64,000 nt of DNA, taken from assembly GCA_021775415.1 (NCBI GenBank), contig JAJFHV010000006.1:62001-126000 (forward strand), in the 5' to 3' direction. This stretch comes from Hyphomicrobiales bacterium (GTDB lineage Bacteria; Pseudomonadota; Alphaproteobacteria; Rhizobiales; Rhizobiaceae). The notes under the pieces were generated by a model that worked only from the letters and a program-made list of their open reading frames with translations, searched no databases and was not told the DNA's origin. Below, one piece after another: positions 54,819-63,792 of this stretch; positions within the stretch are counted from its first letter, which is position 1; each line of letters opens with the position of its first letter. The position numbers and the translations under genes are program-made.

Positions 54819-55496
54819 TCAGTTTTCACGTAACTCCTGTTCAACAGCGGGCCAATCGTCAGCCGGGGTCACTTCACACATCTGTTCCACATCACCCGTC
54901 CAGGAAAAAACCGAAAAAAACGGCTGATCGTATACGCGCATCGCATGCACTGCATTCGGTGAATTCCAGACCACACTTCCCGCTTGATAGTCCCGCCACT
55001 CGCCATGTTCAAAGCGCCAACCAGAGGGGCCGACAAGGTTTAAATATAGCTCCGGTGCCGCATGGATGTGATCACGATACAAAAGTCGCGGTGCCAACAG
55101 GAAAAATCCAAGCAGGAAATCATCATGCGGGATTACACCGACATCGGAGCCCACCAGCACACAATGAAGATTTCCATCCAGATAATCTTTACCAATGTCC
55201 GCATCACCCTCATAGAAGAGGCCACGATCAACCCGCCAGTGCAGATGATCCTTGGCGGCAGTGATTGCTTCCACCAAAGGGCCAAACCTTGATTTCGGGA
55301 TATTGCCAATCGCGGTATTAAGAACATCGCCATGGGCAGGAAGTTGTGGTTCCTGGCGGATCATGGCTTCGGGGCTGAGTTGAACCCCCTCGAGCTTGCC
55401 AAGAACTTCGCTAACACCTGGTTCCCCAGGGAAATTCATCTCGAGACAGGATTTGATTTCCCTGATGACGTTCAAAATCAGTAGGTCTGAGTTCAT
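54819..55496 (-). CDS. DMSP lyase-like cupin protein (DddL/DddQ/DddW group)
   Basis: Cupin of 225 residues with the metal-binding pattern of DMSP lyases. His143 and His145, Glu149 and Tyr151 lie in DHIHAAPELY, and His184 in NAVHAM. Enzymes of this group cleave dimethylsulfoniopropionate to dimethyl sulfide and acrylate using a bound Fe, Ni or Zn and the tyrosine as base. The size fits the DddL-to-DddQ range. It overlaps the upstream fatty-acid-hydroxylase-like gene by four bases, so the two are coupled. Activity is not proven by the motif. Confidence 0.8.
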   Translation of the reverse strand: MNSDLLILNVIREIKSCLEMNFPGEPGVSEVLGKLEGVQLSPEAMIRQEPQLPAHGDVLNTAIGNIPKSRFGPLVEAITAAKDHLHWRVDRGLFYEGDADIGKDYLDGNLHCVLVGSDVGVIPHDDFLLGFFLLAPRLLYRDHIHAAPELYLNLVGPSGWRFEHGEWRDYQAGSVVWNSPNAVHAMRVYDQPFFSVFSWTGDVEQMCEVTPADDWPAVEQELREN

Positions 55497-56470
55497 GCCC
55501 CCATCATCTTGCGGCGTCTTTCCTTGACCATTTCATTAGCCTCCGGCGAACCATCATGAAATGAGCCGAACCATTTGTCCCAGGGCACTTCCGCATTGCC
55601 GTAATTGCACTCGAAATAACGGTGATGCAATTGATGGAAGAAGTAGCCCAAATCCATCTGCTTCTTGTTTTTAACAATCAGGCTTTCATACCCTGAGTGC
55701 GAGCTGGCAGCGCCCAGCGTATTCCAGAAACAGTGAAAGAACAGGTGAATGGGATGCGAGATAACCACGAAATGAATTAGCAGCGAGCTCAGGTAAATCA
55801 CGTGCTCAATCGGATGCATGGACAGACCCGACCAGGGACCGACATTGGTGTTGCGGTGATGCAGGGAGTGAGCAAGTCTGTACAGCGGTGGCCAGTGCAG
55901 CAGCCTGTGAACCCAATAAAAGTGCAAGGAAGCCCAAACCGGGACGATCCAGAACCACGCTACAAACAGGATGGGGTTATCGCTCCAGTTCAAAAACGGG
56001 GCGTAGCCGTTGGCAAAACCCCACATGACCAACGCTTCGTAAGCCGTCCACACGGTTACACCACTGACGCAGGTCCAGAACATGTTGTCCCAGACCTGAC
56101 TGCGGAATGTGTAAATGCCGCTTTTCTTCGTCTGCTCCCGCGGATCAAACTTCGTTTCCTTGCCCTGTTTGTTGAATGTGTAAAGATACAGATGCAAGCC
56201 ACCGGCGATCAGAAACATCAAACCCAGATTTTTGAAATAAATTTGTGCAATCCAGTCAAATTGAAAAGTCACACATCTTTCGATTGCAGGTGCCAGGTAG
56301 AACCAGGTAGCAATTGCGATTGCCGCAAAAATCATCTTTTCTGAAATCTTCAACCATGACATCGCAACCCATTTGAAGATTGCAACTGGGTTTGGCGGCC
56401 AGGAATAATAAGGAGCGTTGCCAATCGGCAATTCTGGATGATAATTCCACTCTCGCTTGGCATCAGACAT
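55493..56470 (-). CDS. sterol desaturase / fatty acid hydroxylase family membrane protein
   Basis: Integral-membrane di-iron protein of 325 residues. It has several hydrophobic helices and the three histidine clusters HFYWVHRLLH, HSLHHRN and HQLHHRYFECNYG. The family hydroxylates or desaturates sterols, fatty acids or carotenoids. Here it precedes a DMSP-lyase-like cupin with an overlapping stop/start, an unusual pairing. The ATG at 56470 follows AGGAT eight bases upstream; the frame is open 21 codons further without a better site. Confidence 0.88.
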   Translation of the reverse strand: MSDAKREWNYHPELPIGNAPYYSWPPNPVAIFKWVAMSWLKISEKMIFAAIAIATWFYLAPAIERCVTFQFDWIAQIYFKNLGLMFLIAGGLHLYLYTFNKQGKETKFDPREQTKKSGIYTFRSQVWDNMFWTCVSGVTVWTAYEALVMWGFANGYAPFLNWSDNPILFVAWFWIVPVWASLHFYWVHRLLHWPPLYRLAHSLHHRNTNVGPWSGLSMHPIEHVIYLSSLLIHFVVISHPIHLFFHCFWNTLGAASSHSGYESLIVKNKKQMDLGYFFHQLHHRYFECNYGNAEVPWDKWFGSFHDGSPEANEMVKERRRKMMGA

Positions 56471-56499
56471 TTTCACATCCTTTAAGCTTGCTTTTTCCC

Positions 56500-56520
56500 G
56501 ATTTGATTGAAAATCTAATC
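56500..56520. promoter_or_regulatory. inverted repeat GATTTGATT-gaa-AATCTAATC in a divergent promoter
   Basis: A near-perfect 9-bp-arm inverted repeat (one mismatch) lies 30 bp upstream of the fatty-acid-hydroxylase start and about 90 bp from the divergent enolase-superfamily gene. It is a good operator candidate for a regulator controlling either unit. Confidence 0.35.
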
Positions 56521-56609
56521 GCTGTTGTTCCAATGCCGTTATCAGAATTACGACATCTTATCACAATTTAAGTTCCAATTGCGCTGCGTCTAAAAAACTG
56601 AGGGTCAAA

Positions 56610-57716
56610 ATGCGAATTAAAGAACTACACATTTACCAAAAAGATCTGGTTCTCACCCAAGGCCCCTACACCTTCGCCGGCACCTCACTCGATGCGCTTG
56701 ATACAACGATTGTGAAGATTGTCTCCGAAACAGGGCTGGTCGGTTGGGGCGAAACCTGTCCCCTGGGTCCAACCTATCAACCGCAACACGCGACGGGAGC
56801 ACGGGCAGCGATTGGTCAAATCGCTCCGGGGTTAATGGGCGAAAATGCACTTACACCCTTAACCCTGAAACGCACCATGGATGCGGGGCTCAACGGGCAC
56901 AACTATGCCAAGGCAGCAATTGATATCGCCATCATGGATTTGGTTGGCAAACATCACGGTATCCGGGTTTGCGATTTGTTGGGTGGAGCGACCGGAGACA
57001 AGGTACCCTCCTATGCTGCACTGGCAATTGGCGAGCCGGATGACGTCGCCAGGAATGCAAAGGAAAAGGCGGCAGATGGCTTTCCGCGGCTTCAAATTAA
57101 GGTTGGCACCAATCCAATAGCAATGGATATAGAAACCGTCCGCAAAGTATGGGAAGCAGTCGGTTCATCCGTTCGCATTGCGGTTGATGCAAACCGAGGC
57201 CTCACCGCAAGGGATGCAATGTATCTCTCGCACCAGTGCTCGGACATCCCGTTCGTGCTGGAGCAACCCTGTAATACGATCGAGGAAATAGCAGCCATAA
57301 GGGGGCAGCTCAATCATCCTGTGTATCTTGATGAGAACATCGAAGACTTAAACGTGCTGCTGCGCGTCATCTCGCTGGGCGTATGTGATGGGTTTGGCCT
57401 CAAGCTTACAAGACTGGGAGGGCTGAACGTCATGAGGACAGTCAGGGACATATGTGCGGCACGTTCAATGCCACATACATGCGATGATTCCTTTGGAGGA
57501 GACATCATCGCTGCCGCCTGTGTGCATTTGGGCGCAACTGTGGAACCACGCTTGATGGAGGGTGTCTGGATTTCCGGTCCATATTTCGAGGATCACTATG
57601 ATCCACAAAACGGTATGAAAATTGAAGATGGGCACATCCGCGTACCGGCTGGACCTGGCCTTGGCGTTACCCCGGACGAAAGCCTGTTTGGAACTCCCAT
57701 CGCTTCATTTAGTTAA
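56610..57716 (+). CDS. mandelate racemase/muconate lactonizing enzyme family protein (hydroxyproline-betaine epimerase-like)
   Basis: Enolase-superfamily enzyme of 368 residues. Metal ligands Asp193 (VDANRG), Glu218 (LEQPC) and Asp241 (YLDEN) and two facing lysines, Lys164 (LQIKVG) and Lys265 (LKLTRLGG), are present, so it can do 1,1-proton transfer. The layout recalls HpbD, the 4-hydroxyproline-betaine 2-epimerase; cis-3-hydroxyproline dehydratase is another option. The neighbouring Rieske oxygenase of betaine-demethylase type supports the former. GAGGG precedes the ATG by five bases. The TIM-barrel partner starts 12 bp downstream. Confidence 0.87.
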   Translation: MRIKELHIYQKDLVLTQGPYTFAGTSLDALDTTIVKIVSETGLVGWGETCPLGPTYQPQHATGARAAIGQIAPGLMGENALTPLTLKRTMDAGLNGHNYAKAAIDIAIMDLVGKHHGIRVCDLLGGATGDKVPSYAALAIGEPDDVARNAKEKAADGFPRLQIKVGTNPIAMDIETVRKVWEAVGSSVRIAVDANRGLTARDAMYLSHQCSDIPFVLEQPCNTIEEIAAIRGQLNHPVYLDENIEDLNVLLRVISLGVCDGFGLKLTRLGGLNVMRTVRDICAARSMPHTCDDSFGGDIIAAACVHLGATVEPRLMEGVWISGPYFEDHYDPQNGMKIEDGHIRVPAGPGLGVTPDESLFGTPIASFS

Positions 57717-57728
57717 GGATCAACACGC

Positions 57729-58583
57729 ATGGACATTATCATCACCAAGGCGGACTGGGGCATGGAGCACATGGGCGACCTAGACGCCCGGCTGCAATCG
57801 ATCGCCGAAGCAGGGTTCGACGGCATAGAATGTTTCTTTGTCGATATGGAACCGGCAAAGTTTGTTGATCGCTGTGGTACACTTGGGCTGATGTATAATG
57901 GCGGGATTGTCGCTCCAACCGTTGAGGCATTTCGCGCAGAACTCAAACGCACACTTCAATGCGATCCAAAACTCATCAATTGTCATGGTGGTCGCGATTA
58001 TCACACACATGATGAAAGCATCGGGTTTTTCAGTGAATGCATGAACATCGCTGATCAGGAAACCGATGTGCAAGTTGTGTTTGAAACCCACCGCCGTTGC
58101 AATTTGTATTCGCCCTGGGGCACCGAGCGCTTGCTGGAAGCCCTGCCCGATCTGCACATTTGTGCAGACTTCTCCCATTTCACCGTGGTGTCGGAAGGTG
58201 ACATGACTTCATCCGTTGCACCGGAACCCGATACCAATGGCATGATGGCGCAGATGGTCGACCCCCGGAAAGAAGCAATGATGGCAATGGCAATTTCCAG
58301 AACAGATCACATTCACGCCCGCGTCGGTGATTTGCACAGGCCACAATGCGTTGACCCACGCATTGGTGAGGGATTGCGCTGGACAGGAATTTATGAAGGT
58401 TGGTGGGACCGGATCATTGAGCGCGCCCGCTCGGAAGGTCGCCCATTCATGACCATCAATCCGGAATATGGCCCTGTACCCTACGCGCCGTCGGATCCCA
58501 TTACAGGAATTGCCTACTCTGATCCCTGGGACTTGTCGGTTTGGGCGATGGATCGGCTGCGGTCGAGATACTCAAAGAAGTAG
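57729..58583 (+). CDS. TIM-barrel sugar-phosphate isomerase/epimerase-like protein
   Basis: Xylose-isomerase-like TIM barrel of 284 residues (MDIIITKADWGMEHMG, then AEAGFDGIECFF). It has possible metal-site pieces ETHRRCN, CADFSHF, DHIHARVGD and NPEYG, which provide Glu, Asp, His and Glu ligands. Members isomerise or epimerise sugars or related hydroxy acids; this substrate is unknown. AGGA precedes the ATG. It is 12 bp behind the enolase-superfamily gene and is surely in the same unit. Confidence 0.85.
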   Translation: MDIIITKADWGMEHMGDLDARLQSIAEAGFDGIECFFVDMEPAKFVDRCGTLGLMYNGGIVAPTVEAFRAELKRTLQCDPKLINCHGGRDYHTHDESIGFFSECMNIADQETDVQVVFETHRRCNLYSPWGTERLLEALPDLHICADFSHFTVVSEGDMTSSVAPEPDTNGMMAQMVDPRKEAMMAMAISRTDHIHARVGDLHRPQCVDPRIGEGLRWTGIYEGWWDRIIERARSEGRPFMTINPEYGPVPYAPSDPITGIAYSDPWDLSVWAMDRLRSRYSKK

Positions 58584-58589
58584 CGCTTC

Positions 58590-59492
58590 TCACCATTCAT
58601 AACTTCTCACCCATGCAGCAAACGCTTCAACCTCTGGCGTGGCCCGGCTGCCGGTTCGGGTGAGCAAATTATACCCGAGCCCGGTTTTCAGTGAGGCTTC
58701 CAGTGGTCTTACCAGCGCCCCTGCCCGCAACGGATCATCGATCAAATAACGCCAGCCCAGGGCGACGCCCATGCCATTCTTCGCAGCTTCGATCACCAAG
58801 GGATAAGAGTTAACTTGTATGCGACGTGCATTCGACGGTTCGGAACCAAAGCACTCCGTCAGCCACATGCGCCAGTTCATCCAGTCCCAGCGGTCATCCT
58901 CCAGATCAATCATCTGCGATGCGGCAAGCCCTTCCGGTGTGGCAATTTGAGGATTGGCGGCAAGGTAGACCGGCGAGCAAACCGGAAACACTTCCTCCTC
59001 GAATAATTGCTCACTGTGAAATCCGGTTGGATCACCCGCACCCAATACAATCGCTACATCCACTGCTTCAGCAATGCAATCTTCCACGCTGTCAGAAACC
59101 GCCATCCGCACCGAAATATCCTCATGCGCATCTGTAAAAGCCCTGATTCGAGGCGACAACCAAAGAGCAGCAACAGTTTCATCTGTTGCGATGGTTAACC
59201 GCGTTGTACCGGGCGCCGGGTTTATGCCGGATGTAGCGCTGACGATGTGCGCAAGCGCATTGGCGACCGAGTGCTGATACTCTCGTCCGGCAGCGTTTAG
59301 CGTTACTGACCGGTGCGCGCGTTCAAACAGCTTGGTAGCAAGCGCTTCCTCCAGATTACGGATACGCTGTGATACTGCAGCCTGGGTAATGTTGAGTTCA
59401 TCAGCCGCCAACGTGAAGCTTGAGTGACGCGCAGCCGCCTCAAATGCCACCAGTGCATCCAGGGGCGGCAATTTTCTGGATAGATTTTGCAT
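58590..59492 (-). CDS. LysR family transcriptional regulator (GcvA-like)
   Basis: Regulator of 300 residues with the HTH LVAFEAAARHSSFTLAADELNITQAAVSQRI (in overlapping short blocks of the LysR pattern) and an effector domain with TIATDETVAALWLSPRI. It is divergent from the Rieske oxygenase gene by 104 bp and convergent with the TIM-barrel gene, so both neighbours are plausible targets. The ATG at 59492 is preferred over a GTG nine bases upstream. The effector may be a betaine or hydroxyproline-like compound; this is inference from context. Confidence 0.9.
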   Translation of the reverse strand: MQNLSRKLPPLDALVAFEAAARHSSFTLAADELNITQAAVSQRIRNLEEALATKLFERAHRSVTLNAAGREYQHSVANALAHIVSATSGINPAPGTTRLTIATDETVAALWLSPRIRAFTDAHEDISVRMAVSDSVEDCIAEAVDVAIVLGAGDPTGFHSEQLFEEEVFPVCSPVYLAANPQIATPEGLAASQMIDLEDDRWDWMNWRMWLTECFGSEPSNARRIQVNSYPLVIEAAKNGMGVALGWRYLIDDPLRAGALVRPLEASLKTGLGYNLLTRTGSRATPEVEAFAAWVRSYEW

Positions 59493-59596
59493 AATCAACA
59501 CTTACCCAAATGGCAAAGAAATCATCGCTTGAGGATCAATTCCGACAAACGTAACTTATGAATTGGAAACTTGCCAGTAAATTGGGGATTTTGGCC

Positions 59597-60736
59597 ATGA
59601 ACCAGCACCTATTAAACCTCCAACAGGATGACGCGCCGTTTACGGCAGATCCATCAAAATCATTCACCCTGCCTGCCCGGTTTTATATCAATCCGGAAAT
59701 CTACGAGCTGGAAAAGGAAGCCATATTCTACAAAACGTGGCACTACGCCGGTCACGTGTCGCAGGTTTCAAAACCTGGCCAGTACCTCACCACAAAAATA
59801 CATCAACAAAATTTGTTTATCGCCCACGGTCGCGATGGAGAAATACGCGCATTTTATAATGTCTGCGCTCACCGGGGGCATACGCTGCTCGAAGGATCGG
59901 GCAAGAAAAACATCATCACATGCCCCTATCACGCATGGGCCTACGATTTTGACGGCACGCTGAAAGCCGCCAGAAACTCTGAAAATGTCGAGGGCTTCAA
60001 CAAGTGTGATTTTCCATTAAAGCGCGTGAAGCTTGAAGTGTTCTGCGGCATGCTGATGGTCAATCTTGACCCGGACGCTACACCCTTTGCAGAGCAATAC
60101 GCCGGGCTGGAGGACGAAATTCGGCAATACATGCCATCAGTTGATGATTTGTCTTACGCTCAGCGGGATACCTTTGAAGTCAGGGCGAACTGGAAAGTGC
60201 TCGTCGATAATTTTCTCGAATGTTACCATTGCGCAGCGGCACACAAGGACTTTGTTGATCTGGTCAACATGGACACCTATCGCACGATCACCCACAAGCG
60301 CTATTCCTCTCAATGTGCTGCAGCACCCGCAACAACCAACTCCACAGCGTTTAGCTTTAAACCGGGTGATGTGGACTTCGGGTATGCAGGATTTTTCGTC
60401 TGGCCGAACATGACAATCTGGCTGTATCCGGGTGAGGCGAATATGTCGATTTTGCAGATGAATCCATCTGCACCGGAACAAACAATTGAGTATCAGGACT
60501 GGTTTACTCCGGGCGGAACCTTATCACCGCAGTTGAAGGAGGCCGCGGACTACCAAAAAGACATACTCCAACCGGAAGACATCAGCCTTTGCGAAAGCGT
60601 TCAGCAGGGCTTGCAATCCAAAGGCTACAACCAGGGCCGCTTCATCGTTGACAAGGGCAAGACCGAGCTAAGCGAACATGCGGTTCACCACTTCCAGAAA
60701 ATGGTAATGGAAACGCTCGGCGGCGAAGTGCGTTAA
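59597..60736 (+). CDS. Rieske non-heme iron oxygenase, betaine-demethylase type
   Basis: Alpha-subunit-like oxygenase of 379 residues. The Rieske [2Fe-2S] site is Cys90-x-His92 and Cys109-x-x-His112 (VCAHRG, CPYHAW). The mononuclear iron site has His211 and His216 in ECYHCAAAH, with Asp204 nearby and an Asp in QPEDIS. The set-up resembles GbcA, Stc2 and HpbB1, which remove N-methyl groups from glycine, proline or hydroxyproline betaine. No reductase gene is adjacent. The ATG at 59597 begins the usual domain; an ATG at 59558 would add 13 residues and lacks a ribosome-binding site. Confidence 0.88.
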   Translation: MNQHLLNLQQDDAPFTADPSKSFTLPARFYINPEIYELEKEAIFYKTWHYAGHVSQVSKPGQYLTTKIHQQNLFIAHGRDGEIRAFYNVCAHRGHTLLEGSGKKNIITCPYHAWAYDFDGTLKAARNSENVEGFNKCDFPLKRVKLEVFCGMLMVNLDPDATPFAEQYAGLEDEIRQYMPSVDDLSYAQRDTFEVRANWKVLVDNFLECYHCAAAHKDFVDLVNMDTYRTITHKRYSSQCAAAPATTNSTAFSFKPGDVDFGYAGFFVWPNMTIWLYPGEANMSILQMNPSAPEQTIEYQDWFTPGGTLSPQLKEAADYQKDILQPEDISLCESVQQGLQSKGYNQGRFIVDKGKTELSEHAVHHFQKMVMETLGGEVR

Positions 60737-60785
60737 CAAATGCAGGTCTGGGGGTTGGAATAGAAGTCAACCACTGTTCACAAAG

Positions 60786-61115
60786 TTACACCAAAGCTGA
60801 AAGATCGAGTTCCATCATCTGCCCCATCCAGATGGCGTGGTTGGTATGATCCTTGATGACATCGCCGGTATCGGGATGGATGAAGATAACCAGCCCATTA
60901 CGGTTTAGAGCCAGCCACGGTGTGATATCGCCAAACACCGGTGGGTCGAATTTGAGTTGGCAACTCCACATCGGGTGTGGACCCACAGGTCGCTCATGCA
61001 CCCGCCCCATATCAATCTGAAACATCTCGGTGGATTTTTCACAAAGCTGTCTTGCCTGCTCGATAGTTGAGGCATCAAAATAGACATGGGCGTGATATTC
61101 ACGAATTGCTGGCAA
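60786..61115 (-). CDS. DOPA 4,5-dioxygenase family protein
   Basis: Small extradiol-type protein of 109 residues. The family blocks are all visible: REYHAHVYFDAST, RPVGPHPMWSCQLKF and IHPDTGDVIKDHTNHAIWMG. The conserved histidines of HAHVYF, GPHPMW and DHTNHA are the candidate iron ligands and catalytic residues. The start is a TTG with AGGAG eight bases upstream, giving MPAIREYH; a GTG 21 bases earlier is the alternative. It follows the Asp/Glu-racemase-like gene after 84 bp. The substrate is a catechol in known members, but here it is unknown. Confidence 0.83.
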   Translation of the reverse strand: MPAIREYHAHVYFDASTIEQARQLCEKSTEMFQIDMGRVHERPVGPHPMWSCQLKFDPPVFGDITPWLALNRNGLVIFIHPDTGDVIKDHTNHAIWMGQMMELDLSALV

Positions 61116-61199
61116 ACACTTAACTCCTGAAAACACTCATTCAACCACAGAAAACTTCACTGACGATAACACAAGCGCGACATGTGGGCAGATCGCAAC

Positions 61200-62006
61200 T
61201 CAGCTCTTCAACTTGTGTTCATACAATCTGCCAAAATGTGGCATCGGCTCATCAACCCCGGCAAGCCGGAGACAGTGCCAGGCCATTGCATGGTTGGATG
61301 ACGTAACCGGCAGGCCAATGCGCTTCTCGATAATTGGAGCAGCATCCAGTAACCGCACACTGGTGCAGGAAACAAACACCATATCAACTTCGTGATCCTT
61401 GGTGATTGCATCCACCGCGTTTGAAAGGCTTTCGGAATCAATTCGCGCAACGGTTGGGTCCTGATCCTCGTTGAAGGAACCAAACACCGGTACGGTATAA
61501 CCGGCATTTTCAATATACCTGCGGACCTTGTCGTTGACATCTCGGGTGTAGGGTGTGAGCACCGCAATACGTTTTGCATCAAACGCATCAAAAGCGGCAA
61601 AAGCGGCAGTAATTGGCGTGGTACACTTGGCATCCGGTTGCACTTCCCGGATACGGTTAAACACCGTTTCCTCACCGATAACCATCGACGCTGATGTACA
61701 GCCATAGGCTACCACGTCCAACGGCGCACCCGGCAGGATGAGGCTCAAAGTTGACGGGATTTTCTTTTCCATCGCCGCAAGGGTTTCAGGGGTGACGGTG
61801 TTGGAATTCTCGATCCGGGCACCGTAAAAGTCGACACCAGGCACAGTGAATACCTTCCGGAATTCATGCTCCACTGTGTAGTCAGTTGCCAACACAATCA
61901 GGCCAATACGCGCGCGCCCACCGATGACATCATCTGTATTGAAAGGAAGATGTTCCATCATCTGACAAGTGTCTGCTGCCGGATCAATTGTCGCTTCAAC
62001 CGTCAT
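61200..62006 (-). CDS. maleate isomerase / Asp-Glu racemase family protein
   Basis: Protein of 268 residues with the two-cysteine active site of the Asp/Glu racemase superfamily: YGCTSASMV and VSCTSVRLL. Related enzymes are maleate cis-trans isomerase, arylmalonate decarboxylase and the ectoine-use protein EutA, so the reaction cannot be fixed. The ATG at 62006 follows AAAGGA and overlaps the end of the dehydrogenase gene by 11 bases. The open frame goes 47 codons further upstream, but that would lie inside the previous gene in another frame. Confidence 0.85.
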   Translation of the reverse strand: MTVEATIDPAADTCQMMEHLPFNTDDVIGGRARIGLIVLATDYTVEHEFRKVFTVPGVDFYGARIENSNTVTPETLAAMEKKIPSTLSLILPGAPLDVVAYGCTSASMVIGEETVFNRIREVQPDAKCTTPITAAFAAFDAFDAKRIAVLTPYTRDVNDKVRRYIENAGYTVPVFGSFNEDQDPTVARIDSESLSNAVDAITKDHEVDMVFVSCTSVRLLDAAPIIEKRIGLPVTSSNHAMAWHCLRLAGVDEPMPHFGRLYEHKLKS

Positions 62007-63243
62007 AGCGCATTCCTTTCGTATCGATCTGTGGTTGCCGCTGGCCAACCAGATCTGCCAGAATTCTGGCCGAGCCGTTTGACATTGTCCAGCCCAAATG
62101 CCCGTGACCCGTATTAAGCCATAAATTGGAATATGGCGAGCGGTCAATCACCGGAACACCCCCCGGCATCATGGGCCGAAGACCAACCCAAAGCTTGGGA
62201 TCACTGAAATCCGCCGCCTCGCCAAAGAGCGTTTTGCCTTCATCGATCATGCCCAAAAATTCTTTTCCTTCGTATGCGTTGCTGTAACCGGCGATTTCCG
62301 CTGTTGACGTAATTCGCAATCGGTTCCCCAGCGCAGAGTAGGCAAGCAGATTATCTTCATCCACACCAGCCTGATGCGGCCCTTTGGATGAGTCTGTCAT
62401 GGGCAGTGTAATGGAATATCCACGAACCGGATAAATCGGCAGTTTCAACCCAAGTTGCCGTATAAGATGCGGGCTATAAATTCCCAAACACACAACGTAT
62501 GCATCCGCCTCTTCACGACCTCGGTCCGTCAACACCGCGGCAATTTCATCACCATTGCCTTCCAGCGACACGACATTCTCACCGTAACGGAATGTGACAC
62601 CCATTTGCTCACACTTCCTGACAAGGGCCAGGGTAAAGAGATTGGAGTCGCCACTCTCATCACTCGGCACATATAAAGCACCCGTTAGCTTGTCTTTGAG
62701 ATGGGCAAAATTTGGTTCGCGGGCCACGACCCCATCCCGGTCCAGTATTTCTGAAGCAATCCCGTCTTCAGCCAATAGATCAGCCTGATGTGCAGCTGCA
62801 TCAAGTGACTTTTGCGTGCGATAAAAATAAATCAAACCCTTCTGGCGCCGGTCATACTCAACCCCTGTCTCGCCCACAACTTCCTGCAACATTTCAGTGG
62901 AATACTGGGCAAGTCTTTGCATATTGAGAGAGTTTTTTCTTGAGTTCTCAGGAGTACATTGTCGCAAAAATTTTAGAGCCCAGAGCCATTGAGAAGGCGA
63001 CAGTTGCGGCTGAAACCCAATTTTCCTGTCGTTTCGCAAAAAGGAGCGAAGCATCTGGCCCGGCGCATCTGGCGAAGCCCATGAGTGAGAGTGCCCACAG
63101 GTTACAAGTCCGGCATTGCCAAAACTTGTAAACCCTGCAGCTTCCTCCGCCTTTTCGATGACGGTAACCTCATGGCCATCCTTGGCCAGCTGGTAAGCTG
63201 ACGCAACACCAATGACACCAGCACCCAAAATGATGATCTTCAT
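61996..63243 (-). CDS. D-amino-acid dehydrogenase family flavoprotein
   Basis: FAD-dependent DAO-fold enzyme of 415 residues. It starts MKIIILGAGVIGVASAYQLAKDG and has FGNAGLVTCGHSHSWASP, PVRGYSITLP and the terminal GHGHLGWTMSNGSARILADL, all DadA-like. It would oxidise a D-amino acid (or cyclic imino acid) to an imine, passing electrons to the membrane chain. The RidA-type gene 25 bp upstream fits, since RidA hydrolyses reactive imines. The ATG at 63243 matches the domain start although the ribosome-binding site is weak. Confidence 0.9.
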   Translation of the reverse strand: MKIIILGAGVIGVASAYQLAKDGHEVTVIEKAEEAAGFTSFGNAGLVTCGHSHSWASPDAPGQMLRSFLRNDRKIGFQPQLSPSQWLWALKFLRQCTPENSRKNSLNMQRLAQYSTEMLQEVVGETGVEYDRRQKGLIYFYRTQKSLDAAAHQADLLAEDGIASEILDRDGVVAREPNFAHLKDKLTGALYVPSDESGDSNLFTLALVRKCEQMGVTFRYGENVVSLEGNGDEIAAVLTDRGREEADAYVVCLGIYSPHLIRQLGLKLPIYPVRGYSITLPMTDSSKGPHQAGVDEDNLLAYSALGNRLRITSTAEIAGYSNAYEGKEFLGMIDEGKTLFGEAADFSDPKLWVGLRPMMPGGVPVIDRSPYSNLWLNTGHGHLGWTMSNGSARILADLVGQRQPQIDTKGMRYDG

Positions 63244-63268
63244 GGTGATAACCCGGACAAATTCTCGA

Positions 63269-63622
63269 TCAATCGACAGCAGCTTCCACACGGATTTCTA
63301 CCGTAAACTGTGGCATCGCAAGTTTCGATTCCACACAGGCGCGCCCAGGCGTGTTACCCGGCGAAACCCACGCGTCCCAAACCGCATTCATCTCGGCGAA
63401 ATCACCCATATCAGCAAGCCAGATGGTCGCTGAAATCAGTTTGGTCTTGTCGGTACCAGCTTCTGCCAAGAGACCGTCAATACTGGCCAGAATATCTTTT
63501 GTCTGATCAGCCGCCGAAGCACCAGGCGCGCCCTGCGCCACCTGCCCTGCCGTATAACAAACATTGCCGTGAACCACAGCCTGGCTCATGCGATCGCCAA
63601 CCTGAATACGTTTGATGGTCAT
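63269..63622 (-). CDS. RidA/YjgF family protein, probable imine deaminase
   Basis: Protein of 117 residues with the trimeric RidA fold: VVHGNVCYTAGQVA, KTKLISATIWLADMGDFAEMN and PGRACVESKLAMPQFTVEI. The conserved Arg in GRACVES and the terminal Glu are the residues used for imine hydrolysis. It leads the leftward operon RidA-DadA-racemase-DOPA dioxygenase, and so likely removes the imine made by the dehydrogenase. AGGAAT precedes the ATG by five bases. Confidence 0.9.
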   Translation of the reverse strand: MTIKRIQVGDRMSQAVVHGNVCYTAGQVAQGAPGASAADQTKDILASIDGLLAEAGTDKTKLISATIWLADMGDFAEMNAVWDAWVSPGNTPGRACVESKLAMPQFTVEIRVEAAVD

Positions 63623-63792
63623 GTTTTATTCCTTTTTTGAAAGCCAAAATGGTTCGTGAACGTGAAATGAGGATAAGCAGCCAAAAGGTTGAATGGCAAG
63701 ACGAATAAAACAAGTTCGTATTTGCCCTTTCCCTTTGCACACTTCCGCTGTATGAGAGGCCAAATCCTCCTTCTTTTTTATTGGTGTAGAAA

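Noticed and set aside
63756-63780. GAGG/CCTC hairpin followed by T-rich sequence before typA
   Set aside because: The stem is only four base pairs and it lies upstream of a gene; too weak to call a terminator or leader element.
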